The translations under genes were made by a program, and so were the position numbers. Source: an uncultured Caryophanales bacterium (lineage in GTDB: Bacteria > Bacillota_I > Bacilli_A > RF39 > UBA660). Taken from it: 32,110 nt of DNA. Every line of letters begins with the position of its first letter. Positions within the stretch are counted from its first letter, which is position 1. A model generated the notes under the pieces. That model was not told where the DNA came from. It made no database searches and saw nothing but the letters and a program-made list of their open reading frames with translations. Location of the stretch: positions 1 to 32,110 of the forward strand of contig CAMKQS010000011.1 of assembly GCA_946414975.1 (NCBI GenBank). The letters are read 5' to 3'. Positions 32,031 to 32,110 of this stretch are shown here, in pieces.

Positions 32031-32106
32031 TGGTGGCTCCAGGTGGAATTGAACCACCGACACCAGGATTTTCAGTCCTGTGCTCTACCGACTGAGCTAT
32101 AGAGCC
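32031..32106 (-). tRNA. tRNA-Phe (anticodon GAA)
   Basis: Minus strand GGCTCTA pairs with TGGAGCC (one G-U); anticodon arm CAGGA-CTGAAAA-TCCTG gives GAA; GGTTCAATTCC forms the T arm, and an encoded ACCA end is present. Any upstream tRNA of the same cluster is beyond the window. Confidence 0.95.
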
Positions 32107-32110
32107 AAAA

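Overview
The window is very AT-rich DNA with Gram-positive style ribosome binding sites (GGAGG/AAGGAG), sigma-A promoters and short U-tailed terminators. It encodes CotJ-type spore-coat proteins, an LCP cell-wall ligase homologue and several small lytic enzymes. This suggests a low-GC Firmicute, perhaps an uncultured gut lineage of the Bacilli/former Tenericutes type; that placement is inference. TGA is used as a normal stop (an ATGA junction at 26629-26632 and the end of the gene at 13979), so a Mollicute code is not indicated. Nearly everything is transcribed leftwards.

Region 1 (1-7260): the 5' end of a probable PnuC-like transporter, then a five-gene leftward operon. In transcription order it encodes an Abi_2/HEPN-type protein, a MoxR AAA+ ATPase with 59-residue tandem helical repeats, a protein with an HExxH metallopeptidase domain and a VWA/MIDAS domain, a second MoxR ATPase with a different helical N-terminus but a core copied almost exactly from the first, and a small degenerate AAA+ domain without a Walker A motif. 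It looks like a MoxR-VWA conflict or defence system.

Region 2 (7300-19250): mostly ordinary chromosome. It holds a lipoprotein, a glucosaminidase-like enzyme, an SGNH hydrolase preceded by the tail of another one, mtnN, a cotJA-cotJB fusion with cotJC, an LCP protein, a dGTPase-like HD protein, a lytic transglycosylase, a D12 adenine methylase, a lone VirD4-like ATPase and a small AraC-type regulator.

Region 3 (19300-27980): about 8.4 kb bounded by two homologous noncoding blocks in direct orientation. It encodes a Gre-like factor, a Ham1-like pyrophosphatase, an M23 peptidase and an unfamiliar biosynthetic operon: P-loop kinase, methyltransferase, GHMP kinase-methyltransferase fusion, HisC-like aminotransferase, U32 Fe-S protein, and a HAD gene broken by an in-frame TGA. 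The operon starts with a sigma-A promoter, a 31-codon leader peptide and a terminator whose loop contains the leader stop codon. The right-hand block carries an 81-bp MITE-like insertion with a 5-bp target duplication; the left-hand block shows the empty site.

Region 4 (28000-31600): a complete diversity-generating retroelement (DGR). A 79-bp template repeat (TR) with nine AAC codons matches a 79-bp variable repeat (VR) at the 3' end of a prepilin-like gene; all 12 differences lie at TR adenines. It comes with a DGR reverse transcriptase, an Avd-like protein and a MutS-domain-I-like protein. The TR has its own apparent promoter and a hairpin-rich 3' flank. The system should rewrite the C-terminal tip of a surface pilin-like protein.

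Region 5 (31740-32110): tRNA genes for Pro(TGG), Arg(ACG) and Phe(GAA).
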